Part shown: piece by piece, positions 7,762 to 13,620 of the stretch | Layout: the number at the start of each line of letters is the position of its first letter | Numbering within the stretch: the stretch's first letter is position 1 | From: an uncultured Veillonella sp. | GTDB lineage: Bacteria > Bacillota > Negativicutes > Veillonellales > Veillonellaceae | Length of the DNA stretch: 13,620 bases | Direction of reading: 5' to 3' | Assembly (NCBI RefSeq): GCF_915069625.1 | Contig: NZ_CAJZFD010000041.1 | Location: 1-13,620 of the forward strand | The notes under the pieces: model-generated | Databases searched by the model: none | What the model saw: the letters and a program-made list of their open reading frames with translations, nothing else | What the model was told of the DNA's origin: nothing | Made by a program: the position numbers and the translations under genes

Positions 7762-8815
7762 CGAACTCAGCCCCTTTAAGGACAACAGGACCATCACCAC
7801 TTACGATGCGGCCAATTTCGTATACTGCTTCACCACGGCTAGCAAGGCTCTCTTTAACCGGATCCACATCCTTTTGATCAACTATGAGTATCATGCCAAT
7901 CCCCATGTTGAAAGTACGATACATTTCAGGCCAGGCAACATTGCCCCATTCTTGTAGTTTTGTAAATACAGGAAGTCGTGGCCATGTAGTAACATCTACC
8001 TCTGCAGTCACTCCCTTTGGCAATACGCGCGGAATGTTTTCATAGAAGCCACCACCTGTAATATGAACCATACCTTTTACAAGCTGTTGTTCAATTAATG
8101 GCAATACAGCTTTTGGATATAAACGAGTAGACGTCAATAATTCTTCACCTAAGGTTTTACCAAATTCAGGAATATCTGTATCAATAGACAACTGTTTGTG
8201 GTCAAATACGATTTTACGAACCAAGGAGAACCCATTGGAATGTACACCAGAAGATGGCAAGCCCAAAATGACATCACCAGCTTTGATACTTTCACCAGTA
8301 ATCAATTTAGGGCGATCAACGATCCCTACTGCAAAGCCCGCTACATCGTAGTCATCATTATCATAAAAACCTGCCATTTCAGCAGTTTCTCCGCCCAACA
8401 AAGCGCATCCAGATTCTTCACAAGCCTCAGCTACACCGCGCACGATGTCTGCTACTTTCACAGGATCCAACTTGCCTACTGCAATATAATCTAGGAAAAA
8501 TAGAGGCGTTGCCCCTTGCACAAGAATATCGTTAACACTCATAGCTACGCAGTCTTGACCAATAGTATCATGTTTATCCATCATGATAGCAAGACGCAAT
8601 TTAGTACCTACCCCATCTGTACCAGATACGAGCATAGGGTCCGACATAGCATGACCAGCTAAAGAGTAGAGTCCCCCAAAACCACCTAAATCACCTACAA
8701 CACCAGGTGTATAGGTGCGTTTTACGGATTCTTTCATCAATTCTACTGCGCGATTACCTGCATCGATATCAACGCCTGCATCGCGATAGGTTAAACTAGT
8801 TTTATTCGAGCACAT
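7754..8815 (-). CDS. purM: PurM, AIR synthetase
   Basis: PurM closes the imidazole ring, converting FGAM plus ATP to AIR. The 353 residues match the usual length of about 345. Visible family blocks are YRDAGVDIDAGNRAVE at 10-25, the glycine-rich GDLGGFGGLY at 41-50, LVSGTDGVGTKL at 62-73, QDCVAMSVNDILVQGA at 87-102, CALLGGETAEMAGFY in the middle and GVHSNGFSLVR. The ATG lies inside the last codons of purF (14-nt overlap), with GAGGAAGGGG about 6 nt upstream. It is followed by purN with an 8-nt overlap. Substrate FGAM would require PurL/Q/S, which are encoded elsewhere. Confidence 0.97.
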   Translation of the reverse strand: MCSNKTSLTYRDAGVDIDAGNRAVELMKESVKRTYTPGVVGDLGGFGGLYSLAGHAMSDPMLVSGTDGVGTKLRLAIMMDKHDTIGQDCVAMSVNDILVQGATPLFFLDYIAVGKLDPVKVADIVRGVAEACEESGCALLGGETAEMAGFYDNDDYDVAGFAVGIVDRPKLITGESIKAGDVILGLPSSGVHSNGFSLVRKIVFDHKQLSIDTDIPEFGKTLGEELLTSTRLYPKAVLPLIEQQLVKGMVHITGGGFYENIPRVLPKGVTAEVDVTTWPRLPVFTKLQEWGNVAWPEMYRTFNMGIGMILIVDQKDVDPVKESLASRGEAVYEIGRIVSGDGPVVLKGAEFDA

Positions 8816-10220
8816 ATTTGACCCCTTCCTCTTGTTCCGCAGGAACCTCTACACTGTAATCACCATTAAAGCAAGCAAAACATAAGTCATTAGGCGCTAT
8901 ATCAGATACAGCACGACACAAGCCTTCACGAGATAAATAATGTAATTTGTCAGCATGAATATAATCTTTTATTTCATCTACTGTATGTGTGGCAGCAATT
9001 AGCTCTTTACGCACCGATGTATCAATACCATAGTGACAGGAATACTCAATTGTTGGTGAGCTTACACACATGTACACCTCTTTAGCGCCTGCTTCCTTTA
9101 GCATTTTAACGATAATACCACTCGTAGTGCCGCGTACGATAGAATCATCGATAAGGACAATCCGTTTGCCCCCTACTATGTGGGGCAGTGCATTAAGCTT
9201 CATACGAACAGCTAATTCCCGCTCCTCTTGATTTGGCTTGATAAAGGTACGACCGCTATATCGGTTTTTCACTAAGCCTTCTGCAAATGGTATGCCCGAT
9301 GCACGAGCATAGCCTAATGCAGCAGTTGTGCCAGAATCAGGAATAGACATGACGATATCTGCATCGTATTTAGTTTCGTTATATAATTCACGCCCCATAT
9401 TAAGACGAGATTGGTAAACCGATTGACCATCGATATGGCTATCGCCACGGGCAAAGTAGATATATTCAAAAACACAAAGCTTCTTATCGATTTTTTCTGG
9501 TTCTGCATAGATAACACTACGCACGCCTGAATCATCAATAATTACCATTTCGCCTGGATCGATGTGACGAATAAACTCAGCTTTTATAGCATCTAAGGCA
9601 CAGCTTTCACTAGAAAGGACATAGCCATTAGCCGTTTTGCCTAAACAAAGAGGTCTAAAGCCTTTGGGATCACGGACACCTACCAAGGAGTCGTTCGTAG
9701 TAATAACAAGAGAAAAGGCTCCTTCAATTTGACGGGCTGCATCAGCAATGCGTTCCTCTTGAGTCTCAGCTTTAGAGCGAGCAATGAGGTTTACGATTAC
9801 CTCAGAATCCATTGTCGTTTGGAAAATGGAACCATCCGCTTCAAGGCGTTTACGAATGGCTAAAGCATTCGTTAAATTACCGTTATGAGCTACCGCAATT
9901 TGACCGCCTTGGTAATGAATTACTAAAGGTTGAATATTGCGTGGATTATTGGACCCTGTTGTAGAGTACCGCACATGACCAGTCCCCATATGGCTTGGTA
10001 AGGATGGTAGTTCTTTAATGGCCTCAGTCAACAAGCCCATACCTTTTTTTAGTTCTACATCATGACCATCGGTAACGGCAATGCCCGCGCTTTCTTGACC
10101 ACGGTGTTGGAGTGCAAAGAGGCCCCAATATACATAGCGTGCTACATCAACGGTTCTATCATAGACACCGAATACACCACACTCTTCATGCCATTTATCA
10201 AAAACAGGATCGTAGTTCAT
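8802..10220 (-). CDS. purF: PurF, glutamine PRPP amidotransferase (iron-sulfur type)
   Basis: PurF makes 5-phosphoribosylamine from PRPP and glutamine, the first committed and usually feedback-inhibited step. The 472-residue protein is the B. subtilis type. A 13-residue propeptide precedes Cys14 (HEE-CGVFGVYD), the N-terminal nucleophile of the glutaminase domain, which also shows LQHRGQESAG at 38-47, GHVRYSTTG at 81-89 and AHNGNLTN at 111-118. The phosphoribosyltransferase domain has the PRPP loop VLIDDSIVRGTTS at 355-367. Cys249, Cys395, Cys447 and Cys450 (CFAC) sit where the four [4Fe-4S] ligands are expected, so an oxygen-labile cluster is likely. GGGGG precedes the ATG. It lies 9 nt after purC and overlaps purM. 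Confidence 0.98.
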   Translation of the reverse strand: MNYDPVFDKWHEECGVFGVYDRTVDVARYVYWGLFALQHRGQESAGIAVTDGHDVELKKGMGLLTEAIKELPSLPSHMGTGHVRYSTTGSNNPRNIQPLVIHYQGGQIAVAHNGNLTNALAIRKRLEADGSIFQTTMDSEVIVNLIARSKAETQEERIADAARQIEGAFSLVITTNDSLVGVRDPKGFRPLCLGKTANGYVLSSESCALDAIKAEFIRHIDPGEMVIIDDSGVRSVIYAEPEKIDKKLCVFEYIYFARGDSHIDGQSVYQSRLNMGRELYNETKYDADIVMSIPDSGTTAALGYARASGIPFAEGLVKNRYSGRTFIKPNQEERELAVRMKLNALPHIVGGKRIVLIDDSIVRGTTSGIIVKMLKEAGAKEVYMCVSSPTIEYSCHYGIDTSVRKELIAATHTVDEIKDYIHADKLHYLSREGLCRAVSDIAPNDLCFACFNGDYSVEVPAEQEEGVKYVLE

Positions 10221-10229
10221 TGTGCCCCC

Positions 10230-10958
10230 TTAGGCGCGTTCGCCAGTAAGACGGAATAACATTTCCTTGTACGCTTCTTCAATATTACCAAGGTCTCGAC
10301 GGAAACGGTCTTTGTCGAGTTTTTCACCTGTTGTAGCATCCCAGAAACGGCATGTATCAGGAGAGATTTCATCGCCTAATAATACTTCACCATTATGTGT
10401 ACCAAATTCTAATTTGAAGTCTACGAGAGTTACATTTTTAGTAGCCAAGAATTTTTTCAAAATATCGTTTACTTTTAATGTAATAGTAGAGATTACATCA
10501 AGTTGTTCTTGAGTAGCCCAGCCAAGTGCTGTGATTTGGGATTCATTAGCAAATGGGTCACCTAATTCATCATTTTTGTAACAGAATTCAAGGATTGGAT
10601 GTTTAAGAGGAGTACCTTCTTCAATGCCAAAGCGTTTAGCCATAGAACCAGCTGCAATATTACGAACGATGACTTCTAAAGGAATGATATCTAAAGTAAG
10701 TACTGTTTGATTACGATCATCTTCGCGACGAACGAAATGAGTTGGAACGCCTTCTTTTTTCAATAATTCAAAGAAGAAGGATGAGATTTTATTGTTCAAT
10801 ACGCCTTTGCCAAGGATGGTATCATGTTTCTCTCCGTTAAATGCAGTAGCATCATCTTTGTAATGAACGATGTACTCGTCTTTGTTATCTGTTTGATATA
10901 CTTGTTTTGCTTTACCTTCGTACAATAATGTTAATGTTTCCAAGTCGATGTTAGCCAT
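10230..10958 (-). CDS. purC: PurC, SAICAR synthetase
   Basis: PurC couples CAIR and aspartate with ATP to give SAICAR. The 242 residues are typical of the bacterial monofunctional enzyme. Diagnostic blocks are [11 protein letters not shown] at 11-21 (ATP loop), ATAFNGEKH near 37-45, [16 protein letters not shown] around 95-110, LVDFKLEFG and [15 protein letters not shown] in the C-terminal half. AAAGGAGA lies about 7 nt before the ATG. It follows purE after 66 nt, the usual purE-purC order, and precedes purF by 9 nt. Confidence 0.98.
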   Translation of the reverse strand: MANIDLETLTLLYEGKAKQVYQTDNKDEYIVHYKDDATAFNGEKHDTILGKGVLNNKISSFFFELLKKEGVPTHFVRREDDRNQTVLTLDIIPLEVIVRNIAAGSMAKRFGIEEGTPLKHPILEFCYKNDELGDPFANESQITALGWATQEQLDVISTITLKVNDILKKFLATKNVTLVDFKLEFGTHNGEVLLGDEISPDTCRFWDATTGEKLDKDRFRRDLGNIEEAYKEMLFRLTGERA

Positions 10959-11009
10959 GATGTGTCTCCTTTTACTCTTATCTATTCAAAGATGTATAAA
11001 TAATGATAT

Positions 11010-11026
11010 AAACGATTCAAACGATT
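11010..11026. repeat. Tandem 8-nt repeat AAACGATT
   Basis: AAACGATT occurs twice with one base between copies (11010-11017 and 11019-11026). It lies at the start of the purE-purC spacer, and the second copy overlaps the purE stop codon. No role is evident; it may be chance in AT-rich DNA. Confidence 0.4.
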
Positions 11027-11516
11027 ATAGTTTAATGGCACCTTGTAGTTCCGCATTATCTGCTAGGACTTTTTCAGCCATATCTTTACGATACTGTACA
11101 TATCGGTCTTTCAATTCTTTGTTGAAAGCTGCTCCAATTTGTACTGCAAAGAGTGCTGCATTTTTAGCACCGTCTACAGCCATAGTTGCAACAGGCATGC
11201 CAGATGGCATTTGAACGATAGCAAGCAAGGAATCGATACCTTTTAACGCTGTTGCATTAAGAGGAATACCGATAATAGGCAATGTAGTGAAGCTAGCCAC
11301 TACACCTGGTAAGTGGGCCGCTGCACCAGCACCAGCTATAAAAGCGATAGCCCCTTCATCTTCAAGGCGTGTAACAAAATCCTTTACAGCCTCTGGCGTA
11401 CGATGTGCAGAAGCGATAACCATTTCATAAGGAATGTTAAATTCATCAAGTACGGCAGATGCCTTTTTCATTGTGTCTAGGTCAGACTTGCTGCCCATAA
11501 TAATACCGACCTTCAT
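11025..11516 (-). CDS. purE: PurE, N5-CAIR mutase (class I)
   Basis: PurE moves the carboxyl group of N5-CAIR to make CAIR. The 163-residue protein has the class I pattern: GIIMGSKSDLDTM at 4-16, IASAHRTPE at 34-42 with His38, and AGAGAAAHLPGVVAS at 61-75. The frame is open to 11570, but the ATG at 11516 is chosen: GGAGG lies 6 nt upstream, and the extra 18 residues would be encoded by the leader terminator. It is the first structural gene of the purine operon. Class I enzymes normally need PurK to supply N5-CAIR; no purK is in the window. It is possible, but less likely from the SAHRTP motif, that it acts directly on AIR plus CO2. Confidence 0.96.
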   Translation of the reverse strand: MKVGIIMGSKSDLDTMKKASAVLDEFNIPYEMVIASAHRTPEAVKDFVTRLEDEGAIAFIAGAGAAAHLPGVVASFTTLPIIGIPLNATALKGIDSLLAIVQMPSGMPVATMAVDGAKNAALFAVQIGAAFNKELKDRYVQYRKDMAEKVLADNAELQGAIKL

Positions 11517-11529
11517 AGATCCTCCTAAT

Positions 11530-11556
11530 AAAAAAGCCCAGCCTAAACAGACTGGG
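11530..11556 (-). terminator. Rho-independent terminator in the purE leader
   Basis: On the minus strand CCCAGTC (11556-11550) pairs with GGCTGGG (11543-11537), seven pairs including one G-U, around the loop TGTTTA. The stem is followed by C and six T residues (11535-11530). The T tract ends 13 nt before the purE ATG and only 4 nt before its GGAGG. It sits between the promoter and purE, so it acts before the first gene. The leader ORF stop codon (TAG, 11545-11543) spans the end of the loop and the first base of the 3' arm. Confidence 0.87.
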
Positions 11557-11617
11557 TCAAATGCGCACAAATAGCCTCCGTAGACTTGCTTTGAGTTTGT
11601 TGATTTGCATAGTTCAC
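11543..11617 (-). CDS. Putative 24-residue leader peptide of the purine operon
   Basis: A GTG at 11617 is preceded by AAGGAGGTAGCACC, with GGAGG 7 nt upstream, the best ribosome binding site in the leader. The ORF runs 24 codons and begins (M)NYANQQTQSKSTEAI; it ends CAHLTQSV. Four of the 24 codons are Gln, three of them clustered at codons 6, 7 and 9 (CAA CAA ACT CAA), and Thr and Ser are also frequent. The stop lies in the loop/3' arm of the leader terminator, so a ribosome reaching the end would cover the hairpin. I infer a regulatory leader peptide linking translation to termination. I know of no matching described peptide. A functional small protein is less likely because of its position and polar composition. 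Confidence 0.6.
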   Translation of the reverse strand: MNYANQQTQSKSTEAICAHLTQSV

Positions 11618-11642
11618 GGTGCTACCTCCTTCTTGTACACAA

Positions 11643-11671
11643 ATTGTAACACCTAATATTTACAAAATCAA
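11643..11671 (-). promoter_or_regulatory. Promoter of the purine operon
   Basis: On the minus strand TTGATT (11671-11666), a spacer of exactly 17 nt and TACAAT (11648-11643) form a good sigma-A/sigma-70 promoter; the -10 also has the TGn extension (TGTTACAAT). The start would be near 11636, leaving a leader of about 120 nt to the purE ATG and about 18 nt to the GTG of the leader ORF. Confidence 0.8.
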
Positions 11672-11675
11672 CACA

Positions 11676-11688
11676 ATTTTCGAATATT
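11676..11688 (+). promoter_or_regulatory. PurBox-like motif next to the purE -35
   Basis: ATTTTCGAATATT matches the Bacillus PurBox consensus AWWWCCGAACWWT at 11 of 13 positions and is nearly symmetric around TTCGAA. It abuts the upstream side of the purE -35 hexamer, a plausible repressor position. It could be a chance AT-rich palindrome. Confidence 0.3.
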
Positions 11689-11717
11689 ATATAATTAATT
11701 ATTTTTATCATTCGTTA

Positions 11718-11730
11718 TATTCCGAACTAT
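11718..11730 (+). promoter_or_regulatory. PurBox-like motif upstream of purE
   Basis: TATTCCGAACTAT matches AWWWCCGAACWWT at 12 of 13 positions, including the complete CCGAAC core. It lies about 47 nt upstream of the purE -35. A TTCG on the opposite side (11711-11714) could be part of a weak inverted partner. This is the best-placed strong match. Confidence 0.4.
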
Positions 11731-11857
11731 TCTAAAATTTTAATTTTAATTATATCGACTTTATTCAAATTAATTGATTACAAATTCCCTCTCAATTTGT
11801 ACAAAAATATCCATGCAATAAACGTACTATTTCACACCATATATATGTTTTCCGGAA

Positions 11858-11907
11858 AAACAAAAGAGGGTGTTCTATCTGTAAAGATAGAATACCCTCT
11901 TTTGTTT
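11858..11907 (-). terminator. Terminator of the xpt-ybjN unit
   Basis: A 23-bp stem with a single G-U pair (left arm 11858-11880, right arm 11885-11907) encloses the loop GTAA. On the minus strand the stem base is T-rich (CTTTTGTTT followed by TTCC). The core is GC-containing (GAGGGT/ACCCTC). The pairing can be extended outward through CGGAAA / TTTCCG with a small bulge. It lies 42 nt after the last YbjN-like gene and is T-rich on both sides, so it may work in both directions. Confidence 0.88.
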
Positions 11908-11908
11908 A

Positions 11909-11921
11909 ATTTCCGAACATT
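11909..11921 (+). promoter_or_regulatory. Perfect PurBox consensus match after the ybjN genes
   Basis: ATTTCCGAACATT matches AWWWCCGAACWWT at all 13 positions. It lies between the end of the last YbjN-like gene and its terminator, about 240 nt upstream of the purE -35, farther than PurBoxes usually act. Its right part pairs in the extended terminator stem, so the match may be incidental. Confidence 0.3.
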
Positions 11922-11949
11922 ATGTCCATTAATCTATATTTGTTATTGA

Positions 11950-12390
11950 TTAGTGAGCACCACTTTCAAAAGCAGCTTTCAACTCACCTACAGCTTCAGG
12001 TACATAATCTACAATAGAAGACATCAATGCATACATTAATGCAGGTTCAAACGCATCATCACCACACATATATACGCAGTCCAAATATAGACTAGAATCT
12101 TGTTCATCAATATATAGTTTATAGTTTTTGTATGTTGCATTGTCACGGTTAATCAAAGTATTCAAGGCATTCATATTTTGTGCCGTTACCTTTTCAGGGC
12201 CCAACACCAAACGAATAACACTGTAAATACTGTTATCAAGAATGACAAATAACGGCATATCCCACAACGGGGATTTAATATAGGAACGGTATACAACCAT
12301 ACCATCTTCATCATCAAAATCCTTACGTTCAAAGGATGTGATTTCTTCGTCTTTTAAAAACTTATCAAATAATAACGCTTTAGGATTCAT
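11950..12390 (-). CDS. YbjN-like protein, second paralogue
   Basis: This 146-residue acidic protein has no signal peptide or membrane segment. It resembles YbjN-domain proteins, a type III secretion chaperone-like fold of unknown function. It begins MNPKALLFDKFLKDEEI and shares with its upstream neighbour the M-N-x-K-A-x-x-F-D start, a central VVY...PLFVILDNSIYS strand pair (neighbour: VVY...PVFIVVDDSAFS), an ALNTL block and a SSLYLD/NNIYMD strand, so the two are diverged duplicates. AGAGG lies 5 nt before the ATG, and only 11 nt separate it from the preceding gene. A terminator follows. Function is unknown; YbjN proteins have been linked to stress responses and regulation, but nothing here shows which. 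Confidence 0.75.
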   Translation of the reverse strand: MNPKALLFDKFLKDEEITSFERKDFDDEDGMVVYRSYIKSPLWDMPLFVILDNSIYSVIRLVLGPEKVTAQNMNALNTLINRDNATYKNYKLYIDEQDSSLYLDCVYMCGDDAFEPALMYALMSSIVDYVPEAVGELKAAFESGAH

Positions 12391-12401
12391 AACAACCTCT
12401 A

Positions 12402-12848
12402 TTAAGCTAAACCAGCTACTTTAAGAATGCCTTTATGTACAGCATCTAAGTGTGGTTGAACAACTTCAAGCAATAAATTAACTACTACTGTAGGATCAAA
12501 CTGTTCTGTCAAACCAGGAACAGATACATCCATATAGATGTTATTGTCTTCATTGCTTACATAGTATTTAGATACTTTATAATCTTGATTCAATGTATTA
12601 AGTTCTTTTAACACAGCAGGAACCACTTTTTCATCAATAGATGTTGTTGTGATAGCTATACGAGCATAGGAGAATGCAGAATCATCCACAACGATGAATA
12701 CAGGCAAGCTATGCTCATGAACATCCAAACGGCCGTGATAAACGACTGTATGAAGATCATCTGTCATTTCTTCCTTTGTAAACCAAGAGTTGCCCCCTTT
12801 GTTAAGGTCAGCAACGAGTAAGTCGAATTTTTCTGCTTTTTGATTCAT
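12402..12848 (-). CDS. YbjN-like protein, first paralogue
   Basis: This is a 148-residue soluble, acidic protein of the YbjN-like kind. It starts MNQKAEKFDLLVADLNKG, then has the strand pattern LHTVVYHGRLDV...LPVFIVVDDSAFSYARIAI at about 32-66, a helix with VLKELNTLNQDYKVSKYYV at 79-97 and NNIYMDVSVPG near 102-112, followed by a C-terminal amphipathic helix. AGAGGGA lies about 5 nt before the ATG. It starts 26 nt after xpt, so it is co-transcribed with it and its paralogue. No catalytic motif is visible. The fold assignment is from pattern recognition, and the function is not known. Confidence 0.75.
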   Translation of the reverse strand: MNQKAEKFDLLVADLNKGGNSWFTKEEMTDDLHTVVYHGRLDVHEHSLPVFIVVDDSAFSYARIAITTTSIDEKVVPAVLKELNTLNQDYKVSKYYVSNEDNNIYMDVSVPGLTEQFDPTVVVNLLLEVVQPHLDAVHKGILKVAGLA

Positions 12849-12874
12849 AATTCCCTCTACAAATAATCAGACTA

Positions 12875-13450
12875 TTAGTCTTCGATAAATACACAACCAT
12901 TGTCTTTAAATTCTTTAATACGAACTAAAGACTCTACACGATAACCTGCATGTTCAAGGCGTTCGCGACCAGGCTGGAAGGATTTTTCGATAGCAATAGC
13001 CATACCTACCACTTCATCACCTGCGTCTTCTACCAATTTAGCAAGACCCATAGCCGCCTCACCAGATGCCAAGAAGTCATCGATGATTAACACTTTTTCA
13101 CCAGCTGGCAAGAATTTTTTAGAAATAGTAATATCGTAGTTTTCTTCTTTTGTGTAGGAGTACACCACACTATGATATACATCGTCTACCATAAGAATAG
13201 ATTTTTTCTTACGCGCAAATACCAATGGCACATCAAGTTCAAGAGCAGCCATCAATGCCAATGCAATACCAGATGCTTCAATAGTAACAATACGTTGTAC
13301 CCCTGCATCACGATAACGATCAGCAATTTCTTTACCAATTGCTTTAAACAATTGTGGATCGATTTGATGATTTAAAAAACCATCGACTTTTAGCACGCGA
13401 TTATTGAGGACAATTCCCTCTTCACGAATGCGTTGTTTTAATAATTCCAT
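12875..13450 (-). CDS. xpt: Xanthine phosphoribosyltransferase Xpt
   Basis: Xpt salvages xanthine with PRPP to give XMP. The 191-residue protein closely follows the B. subtilis enzyme (194 residues). Shared blocks are MELLKQRIREEGIVL at 1-15, LKVDGFLNHQIDP at 20-32 (purine specificity loop region), IVTIEASGIA at 54-63, PLVFARKKKS at 75-84, the PRPP loop VLIIDDFLASGEA at 120-132 and IEKSFQPGRERLEHAGYRVESL at 154-175. GGAGG lies about 9 nt before the ATG. It heads a unit with two YbjN-like genes and stands just upstream of the de novo purine operon on the same strand. Unlike in B. subtilis, no permease gene follows and no purine riboswitch precedes it. Confidence 0.96.
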   Translation of the reverse strand: MELLKQRIREEGIVLNNRVLKVDGFLNHQIDPQLFKAIGKEIADRYRDAGVQRIVTIEASGIALALMAALELDVPLVFARKKKSILMVDDVYHSVVYSYTKEENYDITISKKFLPAGEKVLIIDDFLASGEAAMGLAKLVEDAGDEVVGMAIAIEKSFQPGRERLEHAGYRVESLVRIKEFKDNGCVFIED

Positions 13451-13483
13451 GTGCTCTTACCTCCGCAGTATAACTATCTTTAA

Positions 13484-13513
13484 ATTTTAACGTAAATAAC
13501 CCCTTAGGGTCAA
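13484..13513 (-). promoter_or_regulatory. Promoter of the xpt unit
   Basis: On the minus strand TTGACC (13513-13508), an 18-nt spacer and TAAAAT (13489-13484) form a reasonable sigma-70-type promoter. The start would be near 13477, leaving a 5' UTR of only about 27 nt, too short for a riboswitch. A dyad ACCC-N4-GGGT (13499-13510) overlaps the -35 and spacer and could be an operator. Confidence 0.6.
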
Positions 13514-13620
13514 CCTATATCAAGTAAAAGCCTTAACAATATGACTAATACAATAACTATCAAAGAGACTTAAAAACTTTCAACTCTGAATTATAAAATT
13601 CAACAGGTTTATAACAATAT
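13514..13620. other. AT-rich sequence upstream of the xpt promoter
   Basis: No ORF with a ribosome binding site, hairpin with a U tract or recognisable motif was seen between the xpt promoter and the window edge. Confidence 0.4.

Larger units (their letters stand above)
11672..11857. other. AT-rich intergenic region upstream of the purE promoter
   Basis: This stretch between the purE -35 and the terminator of the preceding unit is very AT-rich and has no ORF with a ribosome binding site. It contains the two PurBox-like motifs described separately and, at its distal end, the 12-nt perfect palindrome TTTTCCGGAAAA (11848-11859), which overlaps the outer part of the terminator stem. Nothing else was recognised. 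Confidence 0.5.

Noticed and set aside
9314..9538. 74-codon minus-strand ORF inside purF in another frame
   Set aside because: It is fully contained in the conserved purF frame and has no plausible start site or recognisable product.
11517..11570. N-terminal extension of PurE to a start at 11570
   Set aside because: The extension is the leader terminator read in another frame; the ATG at 11516 has a GGAGG and matches the family start.
11517..11640. ZTP (pfl) riboswitch, purine riboswitch or T-box in the purE leader
   Set aside because: None of the conserved cores is present, and the leader is mostly occupied by the short ORF and terminator.
13451..13620. Guanine/xanthine riboswitch upstream of xpt
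   Set aside because: No purine aptamer core was found on the minus strand, and the predicted UTR is too short.

Overview
The window looks like chromosomal housekeeping DNA from a low-to-medium GC Bacillota, most likely a Negativicute of the Veillonella type. This rests on the style of the proteins, the B. subtilis-like iron-sulfur PurF and Xpt, strong GGAGG ribosome binding sites and the men/pur gene content; no marker gene is present to prove it. Every convincing gene lies on the minus strand, so transcription runs from high to low coordinates.

Read in that direction there are three transcription units. (1) A xanthine phosphoribosyltransferase gene (xpt, 12875-13450) with its own sigma-70-type promoter is followed closely by two paralogous YbjN-like genes (12402-12848, 11950-12390), and the unit ends at a 23-bp terminator hairpin (11858-11907). 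(2) The de novo purine operon purE-purC-purF-purM-purN-purH-purD (11516 down to 4187) starts at a clear promoter (11643-11671). Between promoter and purE lies a short leader ORF (11543-11617) whose stop codon sits inside a rho-independent terminator, which looks like a translation-linked attenuator. PurBox-like motifs occur upstream. The genes are tightly packed, with overlaps at purF/purM and purM/purN, except for a 140-nt gap before purD. The unit ends at a terminator at 4077-4122. (3) A menaquinone operon menF-menD-menH-menB (3886 down past the window edge) starts from an extended -10 promoter and has a leader of about 150 nt with alternative pairings and a strong terminator before menF, that is, an attenuator or riboswitch-like architecture.

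Together the pur genes cover PRPP to phosphoribosylamine (PurF), GAR (PurD), FGAR (PurN), AIR (PurM), CAIR (PurE), SAICAR (PurC) and the two final steps to IMP (PurH). PurL/Q/S, PurK and PurB are not in the window. Xpt salvages xanthine into the same nucleotide pool. MenF, MenD, MenH and MenB convert chorismate toward dihydroxynaphthoyl-CoA on the way to menaquinone.

No mobile element, CRISPR array, tRNA or rRNA was seen. The most interesting content is regulatory: the two leaders (men and purE) and the PurBox-like sites. The protein-coding part is ordinary.
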